From positions 1 to 64,000 of the forward strand of contig NZ_AEIU01000099.1 of assembly GCF_000165125.1 (NCBI RefSeq): DNA of 64,000 nucleotides, written 5' to 3'. Under the pieces are notes generated by a model. It searched no databases and was not told the DNA's origin. It saw nothing but the letters and a program-made list of their open reading frames with translations. A program made the translations under genes and the position numbers. Every line of letters starts with the position of its first letter. Position 1 is the stretch's first letter. The DNA comes from Vibrio caribbeanicus ATCC BAA-2122. Lineage in GTDB: Bacteria; Pseudomonadota; Gammaproteobacteria; Enterobacterales; Vibrionaceae. Below, piece after piece: positions 49,069-59,759 of the stretch.

Positions 49069-49279
49069 AGGCACGCCTAATTAAGAAGGAAGGGTAATAA
49101 AGGTTAGTATATCCGACTGTCGTCGGAACCTACAGGTAAGTCGCTTTAATTTCGAGATTTTTGCTATGGGGCATCACCTAATAAGTCATAAATACTGGAT
49201 TCGTTTGCTTCTTGAACAACAAAAACACCACTACCGTTTATTAGGCTCTTAGCTGATTAGTGAAAGGTGGGAACGTATA

Positions 49280-49921
49280 TTACCAAAAGACATCGCGCAT
49301 TTTAGCCCTTGCAACGATATTCTGTGGCATTCTTAATTCCAAACCCTGCCTGAGACGACTGATCCTCTTATGCATTCTCTGGTCTGCGGTCACAGAGTTA
49401 TACAACCAACGATAAGTATCCTCATAATCAAGAGGGCTACCATAGTCACGAAGAAGGAGTTCAGCAAGGTGGATAGTCGCATTCAAATTACCCATCGCCG
49501 CCGCTTCTCGCAAATAAGGAATGGCTCGTTCCTTGTCTTGTTGCACTAAGGTTCCACGCGAATAATAACGTCCAAGCTGCTCTAGAGCGGCCGGTAATCC
49601 TTGATGAGCAGCACTTTGAATGTAATAAAGCCCAAGCTCAATATCTTTATCAACGCAGACCCCCCAAGCGAGCATGTCACCATAGAGAAACTCATAGGAT
49701 GGCAGGCTGATACGCGTCGCTCGCGCAACAATGTCTTCCACCAATTGGCATTTGTCCTCTTGGACACGCTCAAGATGTTGATTATTATTTATGAGTTTAA
49801 TTAGTTCTGCTTCTGTATATATCGGTATCGGCTTACCTATATCATCCGATACGTCTTCCGCTCGGGCTAGGCATGCCGTCAATATGAATACCATCGAAGC
49901 CACTAATTTTATTAGCTTCAT
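49280..49921 (-). CDS. motX: Sodium-type polar flagellar motor protein MotX
   Basis: A 213-residue periplasmic protein that forms the T-ring with MotY and is required for stator assembly in sodium-driven Vibrio flagella. A Sec signal peptide (LVASMVFILTACLARA) precedes the mature part. Sel1-type repeats are visible (LGRYYSRGTLVQQDKERAIP, and NATIHLAELLLRDYG). The RWLYNSVTADQR segment and the C-terminal RDVFW are MotX-typical. The ATG at 49921 and a GTG at 49930 are both possible. A consensus sigma-28 promoter lies upstream, as expected for a late flagellar gene. Position between rnr and purA is conserved in Vibrio. Confidence 0.92.
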   Translation of the reverse strand: MKLIKLVASMVFILTACLARAEDVSDDIGKPIPIYTEAELIKLINNNQHLERVQEDKCQLVEDIVARATRISLPSYEFLYGDMLAWGVCVDKDIELGLYYIQSAAHQGLPAALEQLGRYYSRGTLVQQDKERAIPYLREAAAMGNLNATIHLAELLLRDYGSPLDYEDTYRWLYNSVTADQRMHKRISRLRQGLELRMPQNIVARAKMRDVFW

Positions 49922-50003
49922 TCTCTGCACTCTTTGCTACTATTCTCGATATGACTCTTAGGTCAACTCCTGCCCCGCCCATAAACTGGCAAGTATAAAT
50001 TTG

Positions 50004-50030
50004 CTATCGGCAACAAATGTTAACTCTTTA
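50004..50030 (-). promoter_or_regulatory. Sigma-28 (FliA) promoter of motX
   Basis: The minus strand reads TAAAGAGT (50030-50023), 11 bases, then GCCGATAG (50011-50004). The sigma-28 consensus is TAAAGTTT-N11-GCCGATAA, so spacing is exact and 13 of 16 positions agree. The expected transcript would have a leader of about 70 bases before motX. Confidence 0.8.
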
Positions 50031-50094
50031 ATCAAAATTGCCGCTCTAGGGCAAATTGTTGCCACAAAAATGATTATTGACAAGAAAAATAATA

Positions 50095-50120
50095 CAAAAA
50101 AGCCGACGAAAAACGCCGGC
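50095..50120 (-). terminator. Terminator of purA
   Basis: GCCGGCG and CGTCGGC pair around five T (one mismatch), and TTTTTTG follows on the minus strand, 30 bases after the purA stop. Confidence 0.8.
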
Positions 50121-50149
50121 TCTTAGCAAAAAGACAAGATTAACAGCCA

Positions 50150-51487
<1,338 letters not shown>

Positions 51488-51545
51488 TTAAAAATGGATT
51501 CTAGCACTGAATCATTTTTCTTGCAGTCATTTTTTAATCATACAG

Positions 51546-51561
51546 GTGCAATCTTTTGCAA
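51546..51561. promoter_or_regulatory. PurR-box-like site upstream of purA
   Basis: The minus strand reads TTGCAAAAGATTGCAC, sharing the core GCAAA-G-TTGC with the PurR consensus ACGCAAACGTTTTCGT-type palindrome. It lies about 45 bases upstream of a TAGAAT -10 box (51503-51498). PurR control of purA is established in E. coli. Confidence 0.45.
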
Positions 51562-51626
51562 TTAAAAGCGGCTAAAATGTGACTTCGTATTTTATCAGAC
51601 ACTTAGTAAAAAACGCCGAGAATGCA

Positions 51627-52568
51627 CTACTCGTCAGCATAGATTTTAACACTCAGTGTGCCATATTTATCAATTCCCGCTCGGTACATACCAGAGCTAT
51701 TCATGGCAAAATGTATATCTCCTTGGCCATTGATGCCAATCAGACCACCTTCACCACCCATTGTTTTGAGTTCACCGTCAATTATGGTATTGCATGCAGT
51801 GACAAGGTCTTCTTGTAAGTACCGCATTCTTGCTGCCACATCCACAGCCACCGATTGACGAATAAAAAACTCACCCATACCCGTTGTCGATATCGCCACA
51901 TTGCCATTTTGCGCAAACGTGCCAGCACCGATCACAGCAGAGTCACCGACTCGACCATATTTTTTATTGGTAATACCACCCGTGCTAGTCGCAGCGGCAA
52001 GATTCCCATGTTTATCGAGTGCTACAGCGCCCACGGTACCGTATTTATTATCGTCAGGGTATTTCGACTCCGAGAGAGCATAGAGACCTTTCTCTCGCAT
52101 TGATAACAACTGTTGGTAACGCCTTTCCGTTAAGAAATAGTCTTGCTCAGTGAAAAGGTGTCCGTGGTCGAAGGCAAATTGTTCCGCCCCTTCACCAATC
52201 AACATCACGTGATCACTGTCTCTCAGTACATCCCTTGCTAATGACACCGGATTTCTAATATGGCGCAATCCTGCAACAGAACCAGCTTGTCGCTCACGTC
52301 CATGCATTACGGAAGCATCCATTTCCACAATTTCATGATGGCTCAATACTGACCCTTTGCCCGCATTAAAATGTTCAGAGTCCTCTAATACTTGTACCGC
52401 TGCAACCACCGCATCCAGAGCATCTCCTGAATCAATTAGCACTTGATGACCGGCTCGAACTGAACGCTCTAAATCAGCAAGCAGCTCTACTTTCAACTCT
52501 GCACTCATTTGCTCGGCGACAATCGTCCCTGCACCACCATGAATTGCGATAGAAAAAGGCTTAGTCAT
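51627..52568 (-). CDS. iaaA: Isoaspartyl peptidase / plant-type L-asparaginase
   Basis: A 313-residue Ntn-hydrolase precursor that cleaves itself into two chains and hydrolyses beta-aspartyl dipeptides and asparagine. SIAIHGGAGTI starts the alpha chain; the predicted cleavage and catalytic nucleophile is Thr178 in NKYGTVGAVALD, and STGGITNKKYGRVGDSA is the conserved beta-chain motif. I start at 52568 because GGGAGG lies 8 bases upstream; an in-frame start at 52616 would add an unconserved tail. No signal peptide is visible. Confidence 0.92.
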   Translation of the reverse strand: MTKPFSIAIHGGAGTIVAEQMSAELKVELLADLERSVRAGHQVLIDSGDALDAVVAAVQVLEDSEHFNAGKGSVLSHHEIVEMDASVMHGRERQAGSVAGLRHIRNPVSLARDVLRDSDHVMLIGEGAEQFAFDHGHLFTEQDYFLTERRYQQLLSMREKGLYALSESKYPDDNKYGTVGAVALDKHGNLAAATSTGGITNKKYGRVGDSAVIGAGTFAQNGNVAISTTGMGEFFIRQSVAVDVAARMRYLQEDLVTACNTIIDGELKTMGGEGGLIGINGQGDIHFAMNSSGMYRAGIDKYGTLSVKIYADE

Positions 52569-52589
52569 AGCAACAACCTCCCTAATATG

Positions 52590-52632
52590 AATAAACAAAG
52601 AGCGTTTCGTGCTCAAAGGCAGGAAACGCTCT
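52590..52632 (-). terminator. Terminator of slyD
   Basis: AGAGCGTTTC and GAAACGCTCT (52599-52632) form a perfect 10-bp stem, 36 bases after the slyD stop, followed on the minus strand by TTTGTTTATT. Confidence 0.75.
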
Positions 52633-52667
52633 CTATTGGCTCTGGCGTTTATGACACCGAGTCTGGA

Positions 52668-53186
52668 TTACTCACCGTCGCAGCAGCCACCGTCGTGGTC
52701 ATGGTCATGACCACAACCGCCAGCTTGATGTACATGGCCATGTTCGATTTCTTCTGCCGTTGCCTCACGCAAAGCAACAACTTCAACATCAAATGTCAAC
52801 GTATGGCCGGCCAGCATATGGTTTCCATCTACAACGACTTCGTCGCCATCTACTTCGGTTACTTCGACAGGAACTGGGCCTTGATCCGTATCCGCTAGGA
52901 AGCGCATACCAACTTCAATTTGCTCAACCCCTTGGAAAACTTCAGCAGGAACGCGTTGCACAAGTGCTTCATTATGCTCACCATACGCATCGTCAGGAGA
53001 AACAGTCACAGAGAACTTAGCGCCCGCTTCTTTTCCTTCCAACGCAGTTTCAAGACCAGTAATTAGGTTGTTGTTACCATGCAGGTAATCTAATGGCGCA
53101 TCTACCGTTGATTCATCGACCACTACGCCGTCTTCAACTTTTACTTGGTAAGCTAGACTAGCAACTACGTTCTTTTCAATTTTCAT
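52668..53186 (-). CDS. slyD: FKBP-type peptidyl-prolyl isomerase SlyD
   Basis: A 172-residue chaperone, prolyl isomerase and nickel donor for hydrogenase. It begins MKIEKNVVASLAYQV, has the FKBP core with an insert-in-flap domain (about residues 70-130), and ends in a histidine/cysteine-rich metal-binding tail (HGHVHQAGGCGHDHDHDGG). The tail is shorter than that of E. coli. It follows yheV and a hairpin. Confidence 0.95.
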   Translation of the reverse strand: MKIEKNVVASLAYQVKVEDGVVVDESTVDAPLDYLHGNNNLITGLETALEGKEAGAKFSVTVSPDDAYGEHNEALVQRVPAEVFQGVEQIEVGMRFLADTDQGPVPVEVTEVDGDEVVVDGNHMLAGHTLTFDVEVVALREATAEEIEHGHVHQAGGCGHDHDHDGGCCDGE

Positions 53187-53207
53187 ATTGGCTCCAAGGA
53201 GAGTGAA

Positions 53208-53229
53208 GACTCCAGCAAACGCTGGAGTC
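53208..53229 (-). terminator. Hairpin between yheV and slyD
   Basis: GACTCCAGC and GCTGGAGTC form a perfect 9-bp stem with an AAAC/GTTT loop, 22 bases upstream of slyD. Without a T-run it may be a weak terminator or part of the slyD leader. Confidence 0.5.
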
Positions 53230-53273
53230 TGAATGTTTACTCAGTATTATGGGGGCGTTTTAGAGAAAGGCAA

Positions 53274-53468
53274 TCAATCTGGTTTAAAAATCCCAATCAT
53301 CTCACCACCTCCGCGCTGAGTGCTTTTCTCTGGCTGAGGAGTACGCTGGTCTTTGTGACCACATTCAACACATTCAACAAGCTCAATATTATTTTCTATC
53401 CACCATCTCAGTGTGTCACTCGTCGCGCATTTCGGGCAACTTGCCCCGGCAATAAATCTCTTTTTCAT
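53274..53468 (-). CDS. yheV: YheV-family putative zinc-ribbon protein
   Basis: A 64-residue protein with two CxxC pairs (SCPKCATSD and VECVECGHKD) that form a zinc ribbon. It matches YheV of enterobacteria, where it also follows kefB. The function is unknown. It lies 22 bases after kefB and is likely co-transcribed with kefGB. Confidence 0.9.
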   Translation of the reverse strand: MKKRFIAGASCPKCATSDTLRWWIENNIELVECVECGHKDQRTPQPEKSTQRGGGEMIGIFKPD

Positions 53469-53490
53469 GCTTCGTCTTATATTACTTATA

Positions 53491-55284
53491 TTATTCCCAA
53501 AAACTTTTGGCTTGCTTTTCGTTTTCTAATTCACGCCCAAAAATTTCTTCGAGTTCTTTGCGAGCTTCTTTCGCTCGCTCAGCTAGCTGCTTGTCATCAT
53601 TATGCTGAGGGAGTAATTCTTTCAACATAGCATCGTCCAATTTACGAAAATGCGCCTCAGCTCTTTTCGCTTGATAAGGGTGCATTCCAAGCTCGACCAA
53701 TGTCTGCCGACCCAAATCCAAGGCCCCCAGAAATGTCTCGCGAGAGTAATTATCGACCCCATGACTCAACAGCTGGTAAGCCTCTACTCGGCTCCTTGCT
53801 CGAGCGAACAACTTAAGGTGAGGAAAGTGAACCTGGCATAACTCAATGGTCTTCATAATTTCATCGGGCCTGTCGGTGCAGATCACCATAGCTTCAGCTT
53901 TCTCTGCGCCGGCTGATCTCAGTAAATCAAGCTGAGTTACATCGCCATAAAACACTTTGTAGCCATATTTTCTCAGGAGTCTTATCTGGCTTGCATCGCT
54001 CTCAAGAACTGTAACTTTAATCCGGTTGGCGTACATTAATCGGCCGATGATTTGCCCGAAACGGCCAAATCCAGCGATGATCACTCGAGGCTGCTTATTG
54101 ACCACATCGCTTTTCAACGTTTCAGTGTCAGTGTTTAAACCGCGGGCATACCACTTGCTTTGTGCCATTAGTAACAAAGGTGTTGTCACCATGGACAAGC
54201 TGACAACCACTAAAAGAAACGCAGTTTGATCAGAATCCAATAGGCCTTCTTTTCCCGCCGCAGTAAAAATAACAAACGCGAACTCGCCCCCTTGGCTTAA
54301 AATAGCCGCCATTTTGCTCCGAGACTTCGCGTTACTACCTGATACGCGCGCTAAGGCATAAAGGATCAGCCCTTTTACCGCAACTAAACCAAATACCGCG
54401 AGTAATACATTCACCGGATCTAGGGCCAGTAATCCTAAGTTCACCGCCATACCAACAGCAATAAAAAATAGACCAAGCAACAACCCTTTAAAGGGTTCAA
54501 TCGCAATCTCTAATTCATGACGATACTCGCTCTCAGCAAGCAGCACACCCGCTAAAAACGTACCTAAAGCCATCGACAAACCAAGCTTTTGCATCAGTAA
54601 TGCGATACCTATAACAAGCAGCAGTGCCGCCACGGTAAACAATTCTCTGACACCACTTAGCACCACATATCTGAACAATGGACGAAGTAAAAAGTGCCCT
54701 CCGATAAGTAGCCCACCAACACCAACCAGCATCCATATCGCATCTAACCAATTTCCTGCCGTGTTACCAGCTAGCACAGGCAATACCGCCAGCATTGGAA
54801 TTACCGCGATATCTTGAAATAGTAAGACTGCAAAACCAGATTGACCTGTCTCTCCACCTGCAAGCCCTTGCTCTTCAATGACTTTCAGTGCTATCGCCGT
54901 GGATGACAGCGCTAACCCCATGCCGATCACAATACTGGTTTGCCAAGTTGCTCCAAAGAGGTTAGCGACAACAGCAATAACCACAGTACTTACGAAAACT
55001 TGGGCACCGCCTAGCCCCAGAATTGGACCGCGCATTTGAATCAATTTTTTGGGGTTAAGCTCGAGGCCAATCAAAAACAATAACAAGACCACGCCAAACT
55101 CGGCAAAATGAAGAATGGCTTCAACATCCCGAATCAAGCCAAGTCCCCATGGGCCAATGGCAACACCGGCAAGCAAATAACCCAGAACGGAACCTAAACC
55201 TAAACGCTGAGCGAGTGGAACCGCAACCACAGCCGCAGTGAGAAAAATGACACTACTTTGTAAAAAATCGCTCTCTAGTGCCAT
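53491..55284 (-). CDS. kefB: Glutathione-regulated potassium-efflux antiporter KefB
   Basis: A 597-residue K+/H+ antiporter that protects against electrophiles such as methylglyoxal. About twelve membrane helices (to residue 375) of the CPA2 type contain the GLELNPKKL loop and [17 protein letters not shown] cytosolic KTN domain follows, with the nucleotide-binding [13 protein letters not shown] and the [17 protein letters not shown] segment, then a C-terminal charged tail. KefG, the ancillary activator, is encoded just upstream with two bases between, supporting KefB over KefC. Confidence 0.94.
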   Translation of the reverse strand: MALESDFLQSSVIFLTAAVVAVPLAQRLGLGSVLGYLLAGVAIGPWGLGLIRDVEAILHFAEFGVVLLLFLIGLELNPKKLIQMRGPILGLGGAQVFVSTVVIAVVANLFGATWQTSIVIGMGLALSSTAIALKVIEEQGLAGGETGQSGFAVLLFQDIAVIPMLAVLPVLAGNTAGNWLDAIWMLVGVGGLLIGGHFLLRPLFRYVVLSGVRELFTVAALLLVIGIALLMQKLGLSMALGTFLAGVLLAESEYRHELEIAIEPFKGLLLGLFFIAVGMAVNLGLLALDPVNVLLAVFGLVAVKGLILYALARVSGSNAKSRSKMAAILSQGGEFAFVIFTAAGKEGLLDSDQTAFLLVVVSLSMVTTPLLLMAQSKWYARGLNTDTETLKSDVVNKQPRVIIAGFGRFGQIIGRLMYANRIKVTVLESDASQIRLLRKYGYKVFYGDVTQLDLLRSAGAEKAEAMVICTDRPDEIMKTIELCQVHFPHLKLFARARSRVEAYQLLSHGVDNYSRETFLGALDLGRQTLVELGMHPYQAKRAEAHFRKLDDAMLKELLPQHNDDKQLAERAKEARKELEEIFGRELENEKQAKSFWE

Positions 55285-55285
55285 A

Positions 55286-55858
55286 TTACCCCCCTATCTC
55301 AATCGAACAGGTTCCCAATGGGTCATTAAGCCAGCGCCGATAAACTTCGGCATGCTGGTAACGTTCCATCTCGGGTACATTTCTGGCCCAGTAAAGCACC
55401 AAAGGCTCTATCCATTGCATCTGACATAGGGCTGCTGTCAACTCAAAAGGTTGTAAGATCTCGGACAATGGATAACGGTTGTATCCCGTATCACAGAAGG
55501 CCTCCTCTTTGCCCCCAGTGGTAATCACACTACGCCAATATTTGCCCTTCATTGCTTCACCTTTGCCAAATGCAAAACCTTTCCCTAAAACACGATCTAA
55601 CCATTCCTTAAGTAAAGCAGGACAAGAGTACAAATATAAGGGGTGATGAAAAACAATAACTTGGTGTTGGTTAAGCAGCCTTTGTTCGGCAGCAACGTCA
55701 ATAAAGAAATCGGGATATTTGGCGTACAAATCGTGCACGGTGACATGCTCAAGTAATTCTACTCGCTCTAGCATGATCTTATTCGCGACCGAACTAGAGG
55801 ACTCTGGGTGAGCGTATAGAACCAATACTCTAGGTTTATCGGCTGATGATGTCTGCAT
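55286..55858 (-). CDS. kefG: KefG, ancillary quinone-oxidoreductase-like protein
   Basis: A 190-residue flavodoxin-fold protein of the NQO1/MdaB type that binds and activates KefB at the inner membrane. [18 protein letters not shown] is the FMN/phosphate-binding start, and [20 protein letters not shown] is the conserved dimer/active-site segment. I use the ATG at 55858; a GTG at 55918 adds 20 residues that do not fit the family. First gene of kefG-kefB-yheV. Confidence 0.92.
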   Translation of the reverse strand: MQTSSADKPRVLVLYAHPESSSSVANKIMLERVELLEHVTVHDLYAKYPDFFIDVAAEQRLLNQHQVIVFHHPLYLYSCPALLKEWLDRVLGKGFAFGKGEAMKGKYWRSVITTGGKEEAFCDTGYNRYPLSEILQPFELTAALCQMQWIEPLVLYWARNVPEMERYQHAEVYRRWLNDPLGTCSIEIGG

Positions 55859-56017
55859 ACTTTCGACGGCAATCCTTATGCTGGGTTGTGCCAGCCAAAC
55901 TATTTTTTTGGTTGTCACTTTGTTATACGTGGTTCGCTACAATAACGCAATATTCGACATCGCTGGTTAACTGACCTACTATGCGACGCATTATGAGCGA
56001 AGACAAAATATAAGACT

Positions 56018-57940
56018 ATGATTACTTTCTCTAGCATTCAACTTCTGCGTGGTGGCAAACCACTTCTAGAACAGGCGTCGGCTACCATTCACCCCGGTGA
56101 TAAAATTGGCCTCGTGGGTAAAAATGGTTGCGGAAAATCGACCCTGTTTGCATTAATTAAAGACGAATTGTCAATAGATGCAGGAAGTTTTACTAAACCC
56201 GCCCATTGGGAACTGGCGTGGGTTGCCCAGGAAACCCCTGCTATAGAACGTAGTGCAATCGAATATGTCATTGATGGAGATCGTGAATACCGTGGACTCG
56301 AAGCTCAGCTAGTTGAAGCGGAAAAGCAAGACAATGGAACCTTAGTCGCCGAGCTTCACGGAAAGATTGAAACCATTGGTGGCTATAGCATACGTGCTCG
56401 AGCTGCTGAATTGCTCGATGGACTTGGTTTCAGTCAAGAGCAAATGACATGGAATCTTACCCAATTTTCGGGGGGATGGAGAATGCGATTAAATCTTGCT
56501 CAAGCTCTATTGTGCCGCTCGGATTTATTGTTGCTCGATGAACCTACCAACCACCTAGACCTTGACGCTGTCATGTGGCTAGAGCGTTGGTTACAAAACT
56601 ACCCAGGCACTTTGATCCTTATCTCTCATGACCGCGACTTTCTTGACCCTGTGGTGAATCGTATCATTCATGTCGAGAACCAAAGTATGAATGAGTACAC
56701 AGGTAACTATTCGTCATTCGAAGAGCAAAGAGCACAGAAACTCATTCTTCAACAAGCTCAATTCGAGAAACAACAGAAACAAATGTCACATATGCAAAAA
56801 TATATTGACCGTTTCCGTTATAAGGCTTCGAAAGCTCGACAAGCACAAAGCCGTATAAAAGCTCTCGAACGAATGGAGAAAGTACTCCCTGCTCAACTAG
56901 ACAATCCCTTTAGCTTTGAGTTTCGCCAGCCTGACGCTCTCCCCAACCCCATTATCATGATGGATGAAGTATCAGCAGGTTACGACCAGCACTTAATTCT
57001 AGAAAGGATTCGTCTAAACTTAGTGCCCGGTAGTCGTATTGGTTTACTAGGGCGCAATGGCGCAGGTAAATCTACCCTTATCAAATTGCTTTCAAAAGAA
57101 CTAAAGCCTCAAAGTGGCTTACTCACTTATTCACAAGGGGTTAAAATCGGCTATTTTGCCCAGCACCAACTTGAAACTTTGCACCCAGAAGAAACACCGC
57201 TACAGCACATGATGCAAATCGCACCGCACAAAACAGAGCTAGAACTGCGCAACTACCTTGGTAGTTTTGGTTTTCAAGGTGAAAAAGCATTGGAGAGCGT
57301 CGCGCCTTTCTCTGGCGGAGAAAAAGCCCGCTTAGTTCTAGCTCTCATCGTGTGGCAAAAACCCAATCTTCTTCTCTTGGATGAGCCGACCAACCATCTC
57401 GACCTTGACATGCGCCAAGCACTCACTTTTGCTTTGCAAACTTTCGAGGGAGCCATGGTTATTGTTTCACACGACCGTTATTTACTCAAAGCAACCACCG
57501 ATGACTTATATTTGGTTCATAATAAGCAAGTGGCACCGTTCGATGGTGACCTCAATGATTATTATAAATGGCTTACTGAGCAACAACGTCAAGAGCGTCG
57601 GGTTAACCAAGCGTCGACAGATGACAAAGTTAGTCTCAATAGTGCTGCAGCAAAAAAAGAGCAAAAGCGCCGTGAAGCTGACTTTCGTAAACAAACGGCT
57701 CCGATACGAAAAAACTTGGTCAATTTAGAAAAAAAGATGGCGTCCATCGGTGATATCTTGATGGAAGCAGAGGCACAATTGTCAGATAACGCGCTTTATG
57801 ATGCAGAAAATAAAGCTAAACTTACTGAAGTATTGTCTGTCCAATCTACCAACAAGAGTGCGCTTGAAGAGGTGGAACTGGAATGGATGACCCTACAGGA
57901 ACAATTGGAACAGATGGAGCAGGAGTTCAATCAACAATGA
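56018..57940 (+). CDS. yheS: ABC-F family ATPase YheS
   Basis: A 640-residue cytosolic protein with two ABC nucleotide-binding domains and no membrane segment, a ribosome-associated ABC-F factor. Domain 1 has Walker A GKNGCGKST (residues about 34-42), signature FSGGWRMRL and Walker B LLLDEPTNHLDLD; domain 2 has GRNGAGKST, FSGGEKARL and a second LLLDEPTNHLDLD. A P-site linker (about 230-290) and a basic coiled-coil C-terminus follow. It is divergently transcribed from kefG and begins the yheS-yheT-yheU run known from E. coli. Confidence 0.94.
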   Translation: MITFSSIQLLRGGKPLLEQASATIHPGDKIGLVGKNGCGKSTLFALIKDELSIDAGSFTKPAHWELAWVAQETPAIERSAIEYVIDGDREYRGLEAQLVEAEKQDNGTLVAELHGKIETIGGYSIRARAAELLDGLGFSQEQMTWNLTQFSGGWRMRLNLAQALLCRSDLLLLDEPTNHLDLDAVMWLERWLQNYPGTLILISHDRDFLDPVVNRIIHVENQSMNEYTGNYSSFEEQRAQKLILQQAQFEKQQKQMSHMQKYIDRFRYKASKARQAQSRIKALERMEKVLPAQLDNPFSFEFRQPDALPNPIIMMDEVSAGYDQHLILERIRLNLVPGSRIGLLGRNGAGKSTLIKLLSKELKPQSGLLTYSQGVKIGYFAQHQLETLHPEETPLQHMMQIAPHKTELELRNYLGSFGFQGEKALESVAPFSGGEKARLVLALIVWQKPNLLLLDEPTNHLDLDMRQALTFALQTFEGAMVIVSHDRYLLKATTDDLYLVHNKQVAPFDGDLNDYYKWLTEQQRQERRVNQASTDDKVSLNSAAAKKEQKRREADFRKQTAPIRKNLVNLEKKMASIGDILMEAEAQLSDNALYDAENKAKLTEVLSVQSTNKSALEEVELEWMTLQEQLEQMEQEFNQQ

Positions 57941-58416
57941 ATGCAAACCGCATTAGTCTCTCACTAACTTTAGAGCGCCTGTGGCAATTTAGCCTACAAT
58001 ACTACGGTGTTCGAGAAGTGAAGGACGCGTGCTTACATTTGCAAAATCAGTACAAAGGTAATGTTAATCTATTGCTGTTACTGAAATGGCTTGATGAACA
58101 GAATGTGTGTTTTAGGGAACAGGACTGGCATAAAGTTGAAGAGTGTCTCGGCCGCTCAGAAACTTTACTTCATAGTTACAGAGATATGCGACGTAAAATA
58201 AAACACCACGTTCCTGAAACCCTCTACCGAGAGTCTCTACAGTTCGAACTTCAATTAGAAAAACAACAACAGTCCGACCTAGTAGATTGCATCAACGCCC
58301 TCAAACTAGAACTGAACCATGCGGAACCTCTTACTTTGAGATATTGTCGTCAGCTCGGAGGAGAAGCACTCTATGCTTCGTTTTCCGAGCCTGTTAACGA
58401 CATTGCTAACTTATAG
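57937..58416 (+). CDS. TIGR02444-family protein
   Basis: A 159-residue helical protein with no signal peptide or membrane segment. LTLERLWQFSLQYYGVREVK near the start and VNLLLLLKWLDEQ match the TIGR02444 family of unknown function, found in Vibrio and Pseudomonas next to yheS-like genes. Its ATG overlaps the yheS stop as ATGA, which excludes the in-frame start at 57883. Followed after 8 bases by yheT. Confidence 0.85.
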   Translation: MNANRISLSLTLERLWQFSLQYYGVREVKDACLHLQNQYKGNVNLLLLLKWLDEQNVCFREQDWHKVEECLGRSETLLHSYRDMRRKIKHHVPETLYRESLQFELQLEKQQQSDLVDCINALKLELNHAEPLTLRYCRQLGGEALYASFSEPVNDIANL

Positions 58417-58424
58417 AATCACTG

Positions 58425-59402
58425 ATGACACAATTTATTGCTGCGACAGGCTTATCCAATCCACATTTGCAAACACTGGCGCCACGCTTGATTCGTAAAA
58501 AGGCACTCTTTGAGCCTTTTTGGCAAACACTCGACACACCAGACGGTGACTTTCTTGATATCGCATGGAGCGAAGACCAAAACGCCCCAACATCCAATAG
58601 TAAGCCGATATTTATTTTGTTCCACGGCCTTGAAGGATGTTTTTATAGCCCCTATGCCAATGGACTTATGAAAGCATTTTCGGACCAAGGCTGGTTATCG
58701 GTTATGATGCATTTTCGTGGCTGTAGCGGTAAACCAAATAAACTGGCAAGAGCCTATCACTCAGGGGAAATCAATGACGCTCGATTTTTTCTAGAATATT
58801 TAGACCAACACTACCCAAATCGAATTAAAGTTGCTGTCGGCATTTCACTTGGTGGTAATATGCTGGCGAATTATTTAGCTCACTTCAACCAAAAGCCTTT
58901 ACTTGATGCAGCAACCATAGTCTCAGCACCACTTGATCTTTCGGCATGTTCAAAGAGAATAGAGCAAGGCTTTTCTCGTTTATACCGTGGTTATTTGCTG
59001 TCTTCTTTAAAAAAGAGTGCACTACAAAAACACCATTTACTCAAAGGGCATCTCGGGATTAGCTATAGAAATATAAAAAGAGTGACGAGATTGTATCAAT
59101 TTGACGATCTAATCACCGCGCCTTTGCATGGTTTTGAAAATGCGGATGATTATTATCAAAAGTGCTCAGGAATACACCAACTACAAAAAATCACTTTACC
59201 GACCCAAATCATTCATGCCAAGGACGATCCTTTTATGACCGAAGAGGTCATTCCTAGGTATGTACTTCCTTCCAACATAGATTATCGGCTATTCGATAAA
59301 GGTGGCCATGTTGGTTTTATCACTGGGAGTGCATTCAAACCACGATTTTGGTTAGAAGAAGCCCTACCAACCTACTATGAAAGTTTGGCTATTTCGGCAT
59401 AA
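58425..59402 (+). CDS. yheT: YheT-like alpha/beta hydrolase
   Basis: A 325-residue enzyme of the UPF0017/AB-hydrolase 4 family. The nucleophile elbow is VGISLGGN (serine at about residue 144), and a C-terminal histidine lies in KGGHVGFITG. A likely acid is in HAKDDPFM. The substrate is not known; relatives hydrolyse medium-chain esters. Lies between the TIGR02444 gene and yheU. Confidence 0.92.
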   Translation: MTQFIAATGLSNPHLQTLAPRLIRKKALFEPFWQTLDTPDGDFLDIAWSEDQNAPTSNSKPIFILFHGLEGCFYSPYANGLMKAFSDQGWLSVMMHFRGCSGKPNKLARAYHSGEINDARFFLEYLDQHYPNRIKVAVGISLGGNMLANYLAHFNQKPLLDAATIVSAPLDLSACSKRIEQGFSRLYRGYLLSSLKKSALQKHHLLKGHLGISYRNIKRVTRLYQFDDLITAPLHGFENADDYYQKCSGIHQLQKITLPTQIIHAKDDPFMTEEVIPRYVLPSNIDYRLFDKGGHVGFITGSAFKPRFWLEEALPTYYESLAISA

Positions 59403-59438
59403 TAGACTCCTTTAGAATCATCTAAGATACATAAAACT

Positions 59439-59645
59439 ATGATCGTCCCTTGGCAACAGATTGAACCAACCACACTAGAAAACCTTATTCGCGAATTTGT
59501 CCTTCGGGAAGGTACAGACTATGGAGACAATGAAATTCCCCTAGCGAGCAAGATTTTGCAAATCCAAAAGCAGTTACAATCTGGCGATGCAGTGGTGGTA
59601 TTTTCCGAATTGCATGAAAGTGTTGATATTCAATTGAAACGCTAG
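59439..59645 (+). CDS. yheU: YheU-family protein
   Basis: A 68-residue acidic protein: [20 protein letters not shown], then the conserved [13 protein letters not shown]. It matches YheU (UPF0270), whose function is unknown. Position after yheT and before prkB is conserved with E. coli. Confidence 0.92.
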   Translation: MIVPWQQIEPTTLENLIREFVLREGTDYGDNEIPLASKILQIQKQLQSGDAVVVFSELHESVDIQLKR

Positions 59646-59759
59646 CTTCAACTAATTCAACAGCTTGCATTTTTAACGTACCCCATACAGTCAGACAGGG
59701 ATAAATCGTGTTATAGTGAGTACTTGGATTAGCAACACAATTCTTAGACAAGGTTTGTC

